From assembly GCA_964036295.1 (NCBI GenBank), contig OZ038463.1, positions 26,585,069 through 26,649,068 of the forward strand: a stretch of DNA of 64,000 nucleotides, in the 5' to 3' direction. Made by a program: the position numbers and the translations under genes. The stretch comes from Plumapathes pennacea. Taxonomy: Eukaryota > Cnidaria > Anthozoa > Antipatharia > Myriopathidae. Shown piece by piece: positions 19,216 through 29,957 of this stretch. Position 1 is the stretch's first letter. Each line of letters starts with the position of its first letter. Under the pieces are notes generated by a model, which was not told the origin of the DNA, did no database searches, and saw only the letters and a program-made list of their open reading frames with translations.

Positions 19216-20261
19216 CTAATTTATCCAATAAATTTTCAAAAGTTCTTCTGTCAAGTCTCTCACGCTTTGTGATCTTTTTAGTGTTACTCCCTTTTTTGGA
19301 ACCTTAAAGATTTCGTTTCTTTGTGATTCGTAATTATTTCGTTCGTCGTTCATTTTCCTAAACTCTTCTTCAGAGACGTTTTCATCTGAAAGTGCCTTAT
19401 TGACCATTTCATGAATGCTGCTAATTTTTGATTGACCAAGTGATATAAGCTTTTCGTAAATCGCTAATTTCCTAACGGTTTCCTTATCGAGAGCAATAGT
19501 CACTAGAGATGTCGCTCCTAAGAGTGCGCCGACTCCGATAAGAGGAACACCAACAATAACACCAAAACCAGTCCCTGAAACGCCAGCTCCAGATACTGAT
19601 AAAACTGAAGCGCCTGCTGAGGAAATATCTTTACTGTTCTCAACCTAGAATGTTTTTTCAATTTTTCGTTTCTCTTCTTGATATCATTTTCCAAGTTTTT
19701 CTTCATCGTTTCAAGAATTCTTGAGCAAACATTTAACCTGTAAGCGTTAGAATCATTTGTAATAGCCGGGTATATATTTCCTTTTTGAATAACTCATTTT
19801 TGTTATCGTTCACTTTACATTCTCTTAAATTAATTGTCAGTGTGATGAATAATAACTTGAATGAATGACTCCTTTTTGTCATTGTCTGATAACTTTTTAT
19901 CTCTGAGAAAGAAAATTTCAATATCAAATTCATTTATTACGCTTTTCGATGGATTTATGGGAGTCATTCTGATGGTTTTGTCGTTTTTGATGAGCAACAT
20001 AGTAGTTGTTTGTTTAACCTTTTCCAAAATGTCATCAGAACCAATGCTGTCGATGTTTGAAAAATGAGAACCGCTGTCTATCAAATCACATGCTACAGCC
20101 ATGGATGAGTTAGTGTTTAATAAATCACAAAAAATTTCTAAGAACTTTGCTCCTTGTATTTATTTAGCAAGTTTTACTTTGGCTTTGATACTTTTATCAT
20201 TAACGACGGATCTTCCTACTCCAGTGGGGGTTAACTTTAACAAAAAATTTGTCTGATACAT
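19216..20261 (-). pseudogene. element block ORF 6, multiply frameshifted
   Basis: Continuous similarity of style runs through three frames. It opens with MYQTNFLLKLTPTGVGRSV from 20261, with TAA in frame about 33 codons on, then AKFLEIFCDLLNTNSSMAVA and EIFFLRDKKLSDNDK. A shift leads to LRECKVNDNKNELFKKE, then NVCSRILETMKKNLENDIKK, and another shift leads to a glycine-rich hydrophobic stretch (about 19615-19510) followed by ETVRKLAIYEKLISLGQSK and a coiled-coil-prone C-terminus ending at 19216. At least one nonsense and two or three frameshifts are present. The hydrophobic Gly/Val/Ala segment suggests a membrane-inserted protein. No database family is recognised. Confidence 0.45.
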
Positions 20262-20269
20262 ATTTACAA

Positions 20270-21019
20270 TTATTTTTTCTTGTTCTTAAATTGTTCAACA
20301 ACAAAAGTAACGACGAGTAGAATCAGTAACCAAGCATGTTTCGAGAGAAAACCAATAGCTTCTCCAGCGGCTTTAAACAAAAAGCTAACTATCGCTCCAA
20401 TCATTCCAGGATGAATCCCAGCCAACTTTTTTCCAATCTCTTTAAGTCCATCTCCAAGACCTTTTGCCACCTTTGACAAACCTGCCTTGAGATTTGATAC
20501 GATAACGCCAATTATACTTCCAACGGCGGCTAAAACACCAACGACTGACAAACCATATTTTTTGAAGATATATTTAACTTTTTCTTTAAGAGATAGTCTT
20601 TCGAAAATGTGTTCGTTCTCTCCACCTAATCTTTCGTTTTCTTGTTCTAATTCGTTTATTTCTTCTTCAATTCTTTCCCTATCTTCTGGGTTATCGTTTA
20701 TTTGTGCTTTAAGTTCCTCAATCCTTTCTTTGTTTCGTTTCATTACCACCTCGTTTTCTTTCCTTGCCTTAACCGTCTCTGCCCTTTGTCTTTCTATTTC
20801 TTCTTCTAACTTTTTCCTCTCTTCAGGCGAGGTTGACTTTTTCAACTCATTCTCAAGAGCCTTAATCGAATTGTCTCTTCTAGAGACACGATTTTTCAAT
20901 GATTTGTTATCGTCTGTCAATTTCTTGATTGCTCTGTTCAACTTGTCGTTCTTTTCTTTTTCCTCTCTTAGTTCTTTTTCCTTTTTCTTGTTCCATTTAT
21001 TTTTGTTGATCGTTATCAT
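20270..21019 (-). CDS. 249-residue coiled-coil membrane protein, element block ORF 5
   Basis: An intact intronless ORF. Residues 14-140 are highly charged heptad-rich coiled coil (Lys, Glu, Arg, Asn). Residues 156-176 (YGLSVVGVLAAVGSIIG...) form a first membrane segment. Residues 180-200 form a glycine/lysine amphipathic stretch (LSKVAKGLGDGLKEIGKKLA). Residues 206-244 hold two further hydrophobic segments before a short basic tail FKNKKK. The order, a long N-terminal coiled coil and then a membrane-active C-terminus, recalls viral or phage membrane proteins, but I cannot name a family. It begins 7 bases after the previous ORF's stop and ends 8 bases before the next start, as in an operon. 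Confidence 0.6.
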   Translation of the reverse strand: MITINKNKWNKKKEKELREEKEKNDKLNRAIKKLTDDNKSLKNRVSRRDNSIKALENELKKSTSPEERKKLEEEIERQRAETVKARKENEVVMKRNKERIEELKAQINDNPEDRERIEEEINELEQENERLGGENEHIFERLSLKEKVKYIFKKYGLSVVGVLAAVGSIIGVIVSNLKAGLSKVAKGLGDGLKEIGKKLAGIHPGMIGAIVSFLFKAAGEAIGFLSKHAWLLILLVVTFVVEQFKNKKK

Positions 21020-21026
21020 CCATGAT

Positions 21027-21446
21027 TTATCTTGCTGTCTTCCCTAACGCAATGAGTAGTTTTCCAGATGGTATATTTCCTCGTTTTTCAGGTGATAAAT
21101 TTCCATCTTCGTCTATAAAGAATTTTGCAGAATTTTTCGAGGTTAGCGAGATCCAATGCCTCTCAACTCGATCTTGATCATAATGTAACTTATCTAGATT
21201 AGCATTAGGCCACATCCTTTTTAAGAAATTTCCAGACTCTCGATTCTTTCCTGGGGTATCGGGTAACAACAACGTATCTGTTTCTGAATCACCACCGCCA
21301 AAGGATGTCTAGTGTGTGTCGTGGTGATCATGATGACTTAGAGGAGTTTCCGTTCCTCTATCTGTCATTGTAATTTCTTCTCCATATCCGTCTCCGTCAT
21401 GTGTAATAGGATCGAAAGGGTTTTTATCTGGATCTATTTCTGTCAT
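21027..21446 (-). pseudogene. element block ORF 4, acidic and His-rich start, one nonsense codon
   Basis: The frame opens MTEIDPDKNPFDPITHDGDG at 21446, reaches a His/Asp-rich stretch (HHDHHDTH) and hits TAG at 21309-21311. It continues in frame with FGGGDSETDTLLLPDTPGKN, ESGNFLKRMWPNANLDKLHY, FFIDEDGNLSPEKRGNI and a stop at 21027. The FxDxDGxxxxxK motif resembles that of ORF 7, hinting that the two are distant duplicates. Function is unknown. Confidence 0.5.
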
Positions 21447-21480
21447 TTTCGTATGATCTTAGTCATTCCAAAACGTTAAG

Positions 21481-21915
21481 TCAATATATTTTTGAGACAC
21501 CATAAGCCAAACCAGCTACAGTTAATCCTGTGAATATCATATCTCCATTCTTTTGGTCTTTACTTGGAGAATAATAATCATTGAAATTAGGTTCTCTTAA
21601 ATTTCCAACTGATTCATTCGGATGAGTTTCAGCATAAGCCTTTAATGCCTCATCTGTGCTTCTAAAATTATATGAAGCGTTTTCTTTATCTTTTTTCTTG
21701 TTGCTCTCTCCAAAGTTCTATTTTTCCCATCTTTTCCTTCCAATCGTTGTAATCTTTTTCGTATTTCTCAATCGCCAAATCGTGTCTCTTTCTTCGTCGT
21801 GATCTTTCCCTGACAAAAACTTTGTCAAGTAACTACCACCAATAAACGTACCTGCGTTTAATATAGCACCAATAGCTACGGTTAAAAATGTTGCAATTCT
21901 TTTTAGAATGGTAAA
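21481..21915 (-). pseudogene. element block ORF 3, single-pass membrane protein, frameshifted
   Basis: Read from about 21915, the frame gives a hydrophobic N-terminus (RIATFLTVAIGAILNAGTFI, then GGSYLTKFL). It then changes frame near 21800 to a charged helix (LAIEKYEKDYNDWKEKMGKI), with a further stop/shift before NASYNFRSTDEALKAYAETH, EPNFNDYYSPSKDQKNGDM and a second hydrophobic patch to TGA at 21481. No ATG is visible at the expected start. The family is unrecognised. Confidence 0.45.
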
Positions 21916-21924
21916 TTTAACTCT

Positions 21925-22125
21925 TTATATAAATAATCCAGCGGTGAAACCAAAAAATGTCATCGCAATGCCTGATATGTTATAAGTATGAATATTCTCC
22001 ATTATAACCCCATTCAAATCCTTTATTGGTATCTGGTTTGTCTTTAATAAATTAATAAGACTTTTTCCAAGCAAAAACCCACATACTGTTACACCTATGA
22101 TCTTCATTTTGTTAATTATTTTCAT
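21925..22125 (-). CDS. 66-residue two-pass membrane protein, element block ORF 2
   Basis: A small ORF from ATG 22125. The N-terminal hydrophobic helix (IIGVTVCGFLLGKSLINLL) and the C-terminal one (GIAMTFFGFTAGLFI) flank a polar loop of about 22 residues. Upstream ATG codons are in frame, but 22125 is preferred because it just overlaps the stop of ORF 1 (22130). Function unknown. Confidence 0.5.
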   Translation of the reverse strand: MKIINKMKIIGVTVCGFLLGKSLINLLKTNQIPIKDLNGVIMENIHTYNISGIAMTFFGFTAGLFI

Positions 22126-22129
22126 TTTC

Positions 22130-22432
22130 TTAAGTCGGAATAATTTTTTGATCAACGAGATAATCTCTCGCGTAAATAGCCCCAATCATCACTCCTGTCC
22201 ACTCGACCGCATTCATCAAACTCGAAGAAGGATCTGAAGTTACTGCCTTTCTTAAAGCTTTCTTCACAGCGTAGCCAATTCCGGCTGAAATCGCAACCAG
22301 AGCGACTGCCTCTTTTGCATTACTCACAAGTGTTACCGAGCACTTTCGTGTCGTACAGTAGTAATGGGGACTCGCTGGCGAAGGAGGCTTGAAACGGCTT
22401 TCCCTGAGGTGGCACTTTAATCTTCTCTTCAC
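22130..22432 (-). CDS. small membrane-associated protein, element block ORF 1
   Basis: The C-terminal 68 residues (NAKEAVALVAISAGIGYAVK, then NAVEWTGVMIGAIYARDYLV) have the same style as ORFs 2-5: short, hydrophobic, lysine-bearing. The first 32 codons are unlike the rest (Arg, Pro, Cys) and lie in a less AT-rich sequence, so the real start is probably internal or lost, near 22340. Function unknown. Confidence 0.4.
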   Translation of the reverse strand: MKRRLKCHLRESRFKPPSPASPHYYCTTRKCSVTLVSNAKEAVALVAISAGIGYAVKKALRKAVTSDPSSSLMNAVEWTGVMIGAIYARDYLVDQKIIPT

Positions 22433-22439
22433 AGTGTGG

Positions 22440-25040
22440 CTCGAGAATTACAAGAATTTCGTCCATAGGTCTGAACTCTACAGAGGAGAGTCCAACAGCT
22501 TATCTCTGTCCTTCACATCTCTGCTCTCTTCTCCTATCCTTCTCTCTCTCTCTTTCTCTGGTCTCCCCCTAGTACAACGTAGGCTCTGTTATATGGCCTC
22601 GCGCAGAGTGCAACTCATTAATTTTCATATATACATTTCTTAATCCCTACGTATAACGGGTCCAGGACAAAGTTGCGTCAATCCACCTGTGGATCTGTTG
22701 TTCTGGGATCATTCGAGCTTAACGATCTATGGTGTCACCTGCTCTTATCTGGTAGTTACGTTGTTATTGCATCAGCTTCAACGATGCTTCGCTCGGGCGC
22801 TTCCTTGTGGAATATTGTTAGGTGTCCGAGCTGTTTATTACAGGTGGTTGTTATGGTTGTTTTGCCAACAAAAGTTTCCACTTAATAGGATTTCAAGCTA
22901 TCGTATTTCCGCTTGTGGCTGAATATAAATTTCCTATTTTTGACTCTCAACATTACCCCCTTCTTTAGGAGAGTCGACTCCGGCGACTTAAAAGAAAATA
23001 GCTATCAAGAACTGAAACCTGTGTTGGCGAACCTAATATTGTGACAAAAGAATGTATTATAATGGTACGAATTTAGCACTGAGCAGTACTCGCTATGCCT
23101 GACCAAGCATTAACAACTAGACGACGATGGTTATATCTATCCTAGGGGTCATGACTACAAGTAACTTTAACTATATCAAGTGATTATATGGCTGTGAAAT
23201 TTCAATCGGACCAGCATGTTACACAGGACATGCTCAAAATTGGTTACACTAAACAAACAAGTAACTAACTTAATTCCAATAACCGTCAGTATATGTCTAA
23301 AGACATACGAGATATAATTTTCCCTTATATTATGCCAGTTTATTTTAAATAGTGTTCAGGATCTGCAACTTGATTTCTTGGTCCTTGCTGTTGACATGTC
23401 GCATGACATAAGTTCAAAGTCCTGGGGATCAATGCCTCTTGTCCTTGCGCTTATTGAGCCGGTTGTTTGATAGAAGATTTCCCGGTGTTTTGCTGGGTTG
23501 AATTTGTTGTTTCTTGTGTTTTATCGATTCTCCATACGCGTTTATGGTGATTGATCATTCGGCTTGTTGAAAACATGTCGTAGACGTCTTCTTTGACTCA
23601 TTTTACTTTGCACCATCTCATTCGTATTCCGCATGGTTCCATTTGTTTGTTTATAAGCGTGGTTTCGCTGTAATGCGGCTTCATTTATTTCTGAGTGATT
23701 ATGTCTTGATTCTGTATATCCAACTTAATTAAATGGGCAAGGTTCCAATGTAGAGGCATTTCTATGGTAAAGTACATCCAGCAGGGCTTGAAATTGCGTA
23801 GGAGTTTGAAGTTGCGCAGTGGGTGGCGCAGGTGTGGCATCGTTGAAATGTGAGTTTTAAGTGTCAAGGGTAAGAGAAAAACCAAGCCAGAAAAACTAAA
23901 ACTAGTACTATGTAAAACTACATATTTAAAACATATAATTGAATATATATTCTTACAGAAATCTTCAACAAATTGACAACAAGTATGTTACTCAACTCAG
24001 TAATCTTAAATAAATAATAGAATGCATAGTTCATAATGCTCGCATCAAATGATCAACAAAATTGCTGGATTTCTGAAAATTTTAAAATTTGACTGTGAGA
24101 CGATCGAAACTCGAATGACCAAGCCCTTGTGTGTCGCACCAATGATACAGTCCGAATGAGAAAATTTGTGAGGATTTGCTGCAAAACTGTCCAATCGGTC
24201 TTTTGCCAAAGATTACGATGTCAGTGGTTAGTCGAGGTTTCGTATATGGATAAGGTGAGAAGCATTCAGATTGAACTGTTGATCAACTGTTACAGCGTAA
24301 AGTTCGTTGTCTACCATCTCGTGTGGTAAGAGGCCATGTGACTGTAATGTACAATTTCTCTCGTTTGTGTTTGCGCAAAAGCCACTGTAGTTCTTTGCTT
24401 TGGTCTGTTAACGCGTTTCCGGACTTTTGAGATTGCTCACAGCAACTTAATTTGTGAATAACTGGTCTTCGTTCCCTTTTTCTGAACATGACCGACTTCC
24501 AGATCATTATAAACAGAAATGTGAATACTGCGCCTTGAGAAAACAAGTCCTCTTGACTTGTGCCCCCGGTTTGGACAACTACTGGTGTATTCAAATTGCT
24601 GTGCTTTTGGGGAAAAGACTGTGGTAGACTTTCCTGGCATGCTGGGTTTAGAACCGAGATAGAGTGGTAATCCAAATCTAGGATTTTGCTAATTATAGTC
24701 GGTTCAGGCGGGTGTGTGGTTGGTGCTGGCAGTTGCTTCCAAGTGTCATGAAATTAGATGCTCCCATGCTTGACTCCGATAAAGGTGGCAACATTCCGAA
24801 ACAACCCAACCGTCGCTCTGAAAGCGACATTCCCATTGGTCAATGACAACAAAGGCAATTTGAACAGTTGGCGACAAAACGCACTCTGTCTGGAGTGGTG
24901 TAAAGAATACGACTCTGCTCACCCTCTCCCGGCGCGTCGGGTTTTTTTGACAGCCTTTGTCTTCACGCACCAATCAATGACAACGATAGGGTTTCCTTTG
25001 ACTTCCGTATATAACACGTGCGAAAATCGCATTTTACTAA
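22440..25040. other. mostly unassigned sequence upstream of the PIF1-like pseudogene
   Basis: A CT-rich tract lies near 22530-22570. On the minus strand, 23330-23690 has a degenerate coding-like run (CGIRMRWCKVK, then EDVYDMFSTSRMINHHKRVW) with stops in all frames, possibly an old retroelement piece. No intact gene, LTR pair or RNA gene is supported. Confidence 0.35.
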
Positions 25041-28000
25041 ATGGCGAACCTTCCGGATGAACAGGAGTCAGTGATTGATCGAGTAAAAGATGGACACAAC
25101 GTCTTGATTTCTGGGCAAGCAGGAACCGGTAAATCCTTCCTTGTGAAATGTATTGTGCAAGCTTTGCACAGAATTGGTCAGAAAGTTGCTCTCGTGTCTT
25201 CCTCTGGAATTTCTTGCACCGTGTACGATGATGCCCCAATTAGAGCCAAAACTGTACATTCGCAGTATGCCCTGCAGACAGCCGATTTGCCATGGAACCT
25301 GGTGGTTTCGAGAGCCGCTACAATTGTTAAACAATCAATCGAACAGTTTGACGCGATTGTATGGGACGAGGTGAGCATGTCCAGCGCAAGGATTTTCGAG
25401 TTGGTTAACGCCATACACCACAATCTGTCGGCCGACTCTGAACACAAATCGAAACCGTTTGGAGGAAAACAAATTGTCATCGTTGGTGATTTTCTGCAGC
25501 TGCGTCCTGTGCCTAACTTATTTGACAACGGACGGTTTTTGTTCGAGTCACGGGTATTCAGAACTGCTATATGTCAGAAATTCGAGCTATCAAAAATACT
25601 GAGACAAGATGGAGCGGATCCGCGTTTTGTAAGTGCTCTCCAAGAGCTGCGCCTGGGAAATTGCTCTTCCAATAATGAGCTCTCCCTCCAATCCATGGAC
25701 AGACCATTGGAACTTGCAGCAGCGCAAACCGTGCACATTTACTTCAGGAAAACGGCCGCGCAACTGCACAACCTCGACGTTCTCGCAGAATTACCTGGAG
25801 AGCTTCTTGGTCCCTTTGAGTGTGAAGAGGAAGGAAATGTGAGGAATTTTGTTTGTCCTGCAGAGCCCAAACTGTTACTCAAGTTGCAATGTAGGGTAAT
25901 GCTTGTGTGGAACTTGACTGATCAATTGAAGAATGGTAGTGCTGGAACTCTCGCTAAGATTGGACAAGGCAGCATCACTGTTAACTTTGACAGTGTCGGG
26001 CCATATGATGTTAAGAGGCAAACATGGTACAAGCAAGATAGAAATGGAGTTGTGGTTGGTTCTAGAAGGCAGTTCCCCTTGGTTTTATTCTACGCTGCGA
26101 CCTGTCACAAGGTCCAGGGACTAACACTTCCTGCAGCAGTTGTGCACTGCTCACAGGAAATTGTTTCTGGACTGTTGTACGTCCAATGACACGTGTCAGA
26201 CATGAAAGCAACCTCCAGGTATGCAACTTCCAAGCAAGCTATTTGTTGTGTCCTCCAAAAGATGCTGTGGACATTAGCAAAGCCAACAATCCAGAGATGG
26301 CAGTATGTGTCGCAGATGATTTGAGCTGTTGTCGTAACCAGGTACTTCCAGATCATTTTTTCTTGGCATCCGATGACGGTCTTGATCAGAATGGAGAGAT
26401 ATCCTCTGATGATGACCTTTCTGATCTTGACAACTCTTACGGTCTGGTACAGTCTTACTTTGAGAAGGGCGAAGATGAAATAATTCTTGATCTGGCCAGT
26501 GTCTTAATCATAATGGAGACTGAAATGAGCCAAGTCAACCCACCTGAAGACATATCTGCAGAAGCCATGTTGATTGAAGTTAGACCACCGAACCCAGTTA
26601 CCCCCATAGCCCTTGAAACTTGTGAACTTATTGATGATATGCTCTCCACAAGGGCCCCCTTTGGTGTTTTTGTACGATTGACATGGTTCAGGCTGTTTCA
26701 GGTGGTTGAAGATTTCCTTGTTGACAATGATGCTGACCTGTTCATTTCAAGGCAGAATTTTACCTCGGCAGTCAACAAGCTGTACATCAAGGTCATTTGT
26801 TTAGCAAGTCATCGGTCTGACCTGAGAGGCCTTTTTCCAGATACAGAAATTGTCCAAAGCCCACAGATGCATTGGTTCTTCTGTTTGCATTCACCTCTAC
26901 AAGAAGTGTGTCAATGACCTTTCTGCTCGTGTGATTTCCCAAAGGAACTGTGAGGTCATACCTTTTCAAGTTTCTGCAATGCCATCAGAAGGACTTGCAA
27001 AGCTACGACATGTTGGGGGGTGGGCTGTGAGGAAGACTTTGGAAGAGTCAAGAAGATATGTCAGGAAAAACATGCTGTCACAGTTTCCACAAACACGAGA
27101 TGCTGTTAGAGTGGCACATGCAAAGTCGGAGCTGCTGCAGGAGTGTGTAATTGTGCAGTTTGGAAATCTTGAGGCCAGCACAGCATACCCTGAAACTCTT
27201 GTTGTGACAGAGGACAGGCAGTATAGAGAGAGGGGGCTTCTTCATATCACAGATGCAGCTTTTGAATTCTTTGTGCAAGTGGAGCAGAAGAGAGTTGACT
27301 TGATCAATGAAACCAAGCTACAGCAGTCAGGAAACAAGGGTCAAATCATTGATGATGCTGTTACAGAAGTGAAACAAAATGCTGATTTGCAATCCAAGTG
27401 GAAAGACTGTTTCTGTGGTCGGATCATTCCAGCGAACAATAATGAGCAAGTACTTTTAATATTTTATATTATATAATAGAATTTACAATCTGCATGAATA
27501 AACTATATAAATTCTCAAACACCAGACTGCAATGCCTGCACACATATAAACAAGTCATGCATGCATACATTAAACATATAGCATATTATATTATTAGCAT
27601 TAATTAATGTTGGCTTTTGCAATGTCTTTCAGATTGTGATGGACATGTTCACAGGGGTGATCACCCGGTATTTTCGTATGGGGGCAAGGCAATTCTTAAA
27701 AGATTTTAGGAGAAACCACAATCTAAGGAGGGCAGCTGAACACAGGAAGAAGATTCTCCATAAGAAGCAAATAGTTGAAGAACGCAGAACAAAGGTATCC
27801 TTTGATGAGATGACAGAAGACCGAAGCCAATAAGAACGTCACCCATGGGCGATTCACTGCATTCGTAAAAAAGCATGGAAGAGATGGCACAAAACGGGGG
27901 TATACAAAGTTACAACTACACCGTCTCTGTAATGCCTATGGTGTGCCCCACACTTTACGTGATAACAAACATGTTCTCACAGGAAATCTCATCAACACAG

Positions 28001-28107
28001 TTCTGGCATCTGATTGCATCCCACACCCAAGGTACTTAGACAATCTGCATGTTGAAGCTTGTGCAGCACCAGGAAGTGTCAAAATCAGAATTATTGCAAG
28101 GCGGTAA
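25041..28107 (+). pseudogene. PIF1-like DNA helicase pseudogene with C-terminal SAP-like region
   Basis: The 382-codon first ORF carries a superfamily 1B helicase: Walker A GQAGTGKS (residues 25-32), Walker B WDEVSM (about 112), GDFLQLRPV (about 152-160), the C-terminal lobe (CRVMLVWNLTDQLKNGSAG) and ATCHKVQGLTLPAA. Exactly at the conserved last helicase motif (LLYVxxTRVR) a frameshift near 26184 moves the reading to a second ORF (from 26186). Another shift near 26890 enters a third (to 27449). A GT-AG intron (27450-27632) leads to FTGVITRYFRMGARQFLKDF, and after one more shift near 27815 to a SAP-like segment (YTKLQLHRLCNAYGVPHTL) ending at TAA 28105-28107. At least three frameshifts mean it is dead. 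PIF1-type helicases are often spread as multicopy genes or Helitron cargo in cnidarians, and the mobilising element is not evident. Confidence 0.75.
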
Positions 28108-28238
28108 TTTTTATATTTTTTATTTTTTGCATGTACAGTGTAATGGCAAAACAGACTGCATGCATGAATGCACCCATATATTATTTGTCAGGCTATATCA
28201 ACAGTTTGAAAATGTTCTTGTTGGGCTGAGTTTGCAAG

Positions 28239-29473
28239 TTATGTCTTCTTTGTTTGCAAACCAGCATTGCTCTTTGGGCTTATGGTAGTTTGCCCATGGC
28301 GAATTGAATTTTGTGTGGACTCTTGTAATTTATAGGTTGGATTATTGTTCTGTCCGTTACACGCTCGGATTTGACAGAAATGATTCTCAATTACATCTTG
28401 GTTTATGATCCAAGGCTTGATTACAGAATTTGGAAATGCTTGTAATTTGATGTTGACAATTGCTTGGAAACCATAGATCATTGATTGCAAATCGAACCAA
28501 AGCTTTGTGGAAATGAAATGTTTGTCAAGTGCCTCTTCTCTCCACTGCTTGAAGAAACCTAGACATCCAATCAATTTTTTTAGATTTTGATCAGTAGGAT
28601 GTGTGATAGATTGCTTATTATTGAAGAATTTGATCATGGTGGAGGAATGCTGTAGGAGACGAATGGTTGCATCAAGCTCCGATCCATCTTTGCCACTCCC
28701 ACTCAGATGTCTCTTGTATGCCTACAAAGTACAAATTAAATATTTTGATATTTATAAGATTTTACCAATTCCTGATTGAATTTTCCTTCAGTCACATTGC
28801 CCAGCTCCGACTGATGATTTACACCTTTGCAGTGACAGCTTGCATGAAGATGTGCCTTGCACCAGGCTGGAAAATTACAAGCATGCAGCAAGTTCATTTA
28901 TGTACTATCATCTATTACTTACATTCATTAGGAATAGCATTTTTGAATCGAGGACATCTTCAGCCAAGCGGTTTCGCATCTTTTGTGATGGATCAAGGTG
29001 GAACTGCTGCTGCGTCAATCGTTCGTGGACAGGCAGGGAGTTGGAATTCTGATCCCAATTGTAAGCATCAATAAACTGTGACCACAATATTGTCTTTCCA
29101 CTAACAGTGAGGCAGCGGGGTTTTTCTGTCTTGTTGCTCTTTTCAATGTTGTTACGGATTTTCTTAAAGTTATGCTAAAAAAAAGAACAAATAAATAATT
29201 AAATAGAAATCAATAAGATATGACTATATGACATCAGTTGAGTAATTATTTATTTTAAAATGATACTCTGAGAAACTGCATCCATGGTTTCATATAAAAA
29301 GCCAAAATGATCTTCATTTTGTGGTCACCTTGCAATCAACTAAAAACACCATAGGCCCGCCTGTGTACATGTTGGATGCCACAAATTTTGCGTCCTCAGC
29401 ATTGAAACCATCGAAGTGCATCCGGATAAATTTCCGGTTGGACTCAGCACCATCCAGGATACACCAATAAATC
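28239..29473 (-). CDS. P-element (THAP9-like) transposase, C-terminal half
   Basis: Three minus-strand exons, 29473-29329, 29174-28923 and 28721-28239, join in phase with GT-AG boundaries and no stop before 28241. Exon one has YWCILDGAESNRKFIRMHF, containing a catalytic-type Asp. Exon two has the HNFKKIRNN block, SQFIDAYNWDQNSNSLPVHE and QKMRNRLAEDVLDSKM. Exon three has LDATIRLLQHSSTMIKFF, then DVIENHFCQIRACNGQNNNP and TTISPKSNAG. These are hallmark blocks of P-element transposases. The THAP zinc finger, leucine zipper and upstream catalytic region are absent: sequence to the right turns into a minisatellite and then a plus-strand integrase pseudogene. The copy is therefore truncated although these exons remain open. 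Confidence 0.85.
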
Positions 29474-29604
29474 CTTAAACATAAGCATATGCAAAATATA
29501 TAAATTAAAATAATATACCATACTTTCCAATAAATATTATTTACCTACTATTAGGAAAGGAATAATAATTATAAATATTGTACTACTAATAATTATTATT
29601 ATAC

Positions 29605-29815
29605 GTTGGCCCACAGGGGACATGCTGCAAACAAATAACATTTACTGCAAATATATATAAGTTGCTGCAAACAAGTATCAGTTGCTGCAAGTACAAATTA
29701 GATTGCTGGAAATAAATACAAGAGTTGCTGCAAATAAAAATTGTAGTTGTTGCAAACAAAACCCGAGTTGCTACAAACAATAATCGAGTTGCTGCAAATA
29801 AAAACCTGAATTGGT
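29605..29815. repeat. degenerate minisatellite, GTTGCTGCAAACAA-type units
   Basis: About a dozen imperfect 18-26-bp units built on TTGCTGCAAA(C/T)AA. An open frame on the minus strand across it reflects the repeat, not a gene. Confidence 0.7.
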
Positions 29816-29957
29816 GTACGCGCGCATCTGCCCTACCTCGTTTCCAAGCTGAGGACTTTGAGCCGCTGCCGCCATTTTGAGAAAGTGTTGGTCGTTCTGT
29901 GCTAATTAACGATGTTATGCTGTTAATGTGGTGTCGAGGCAAACGAAATCCGAAATG

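Noticed and set aside
20487..21047. 186-codon plus-strand Ser/Phe-rich ORF
   Set aside because: It is the antisense shadow of the lysine/glutamate-rich coiled-coil ORF 20270-21019.
17736..22432. Bacterial contamination as the source of the operon-like block
   Set aside because: The block is flanked on both sides by eukaryotic repeats in one contiguous sequence, lacks clear Shine-Dalgarno spacing, and carries frame-breaking decay expected of an integrated copy. Assembly error cannot be excluded without reads.
24283..24675. 130-codon minus-strand ORF as a gene
   Set aside because: No recognisable domain, unsupported splice context and a competing overlapping frame at 24437-24640.
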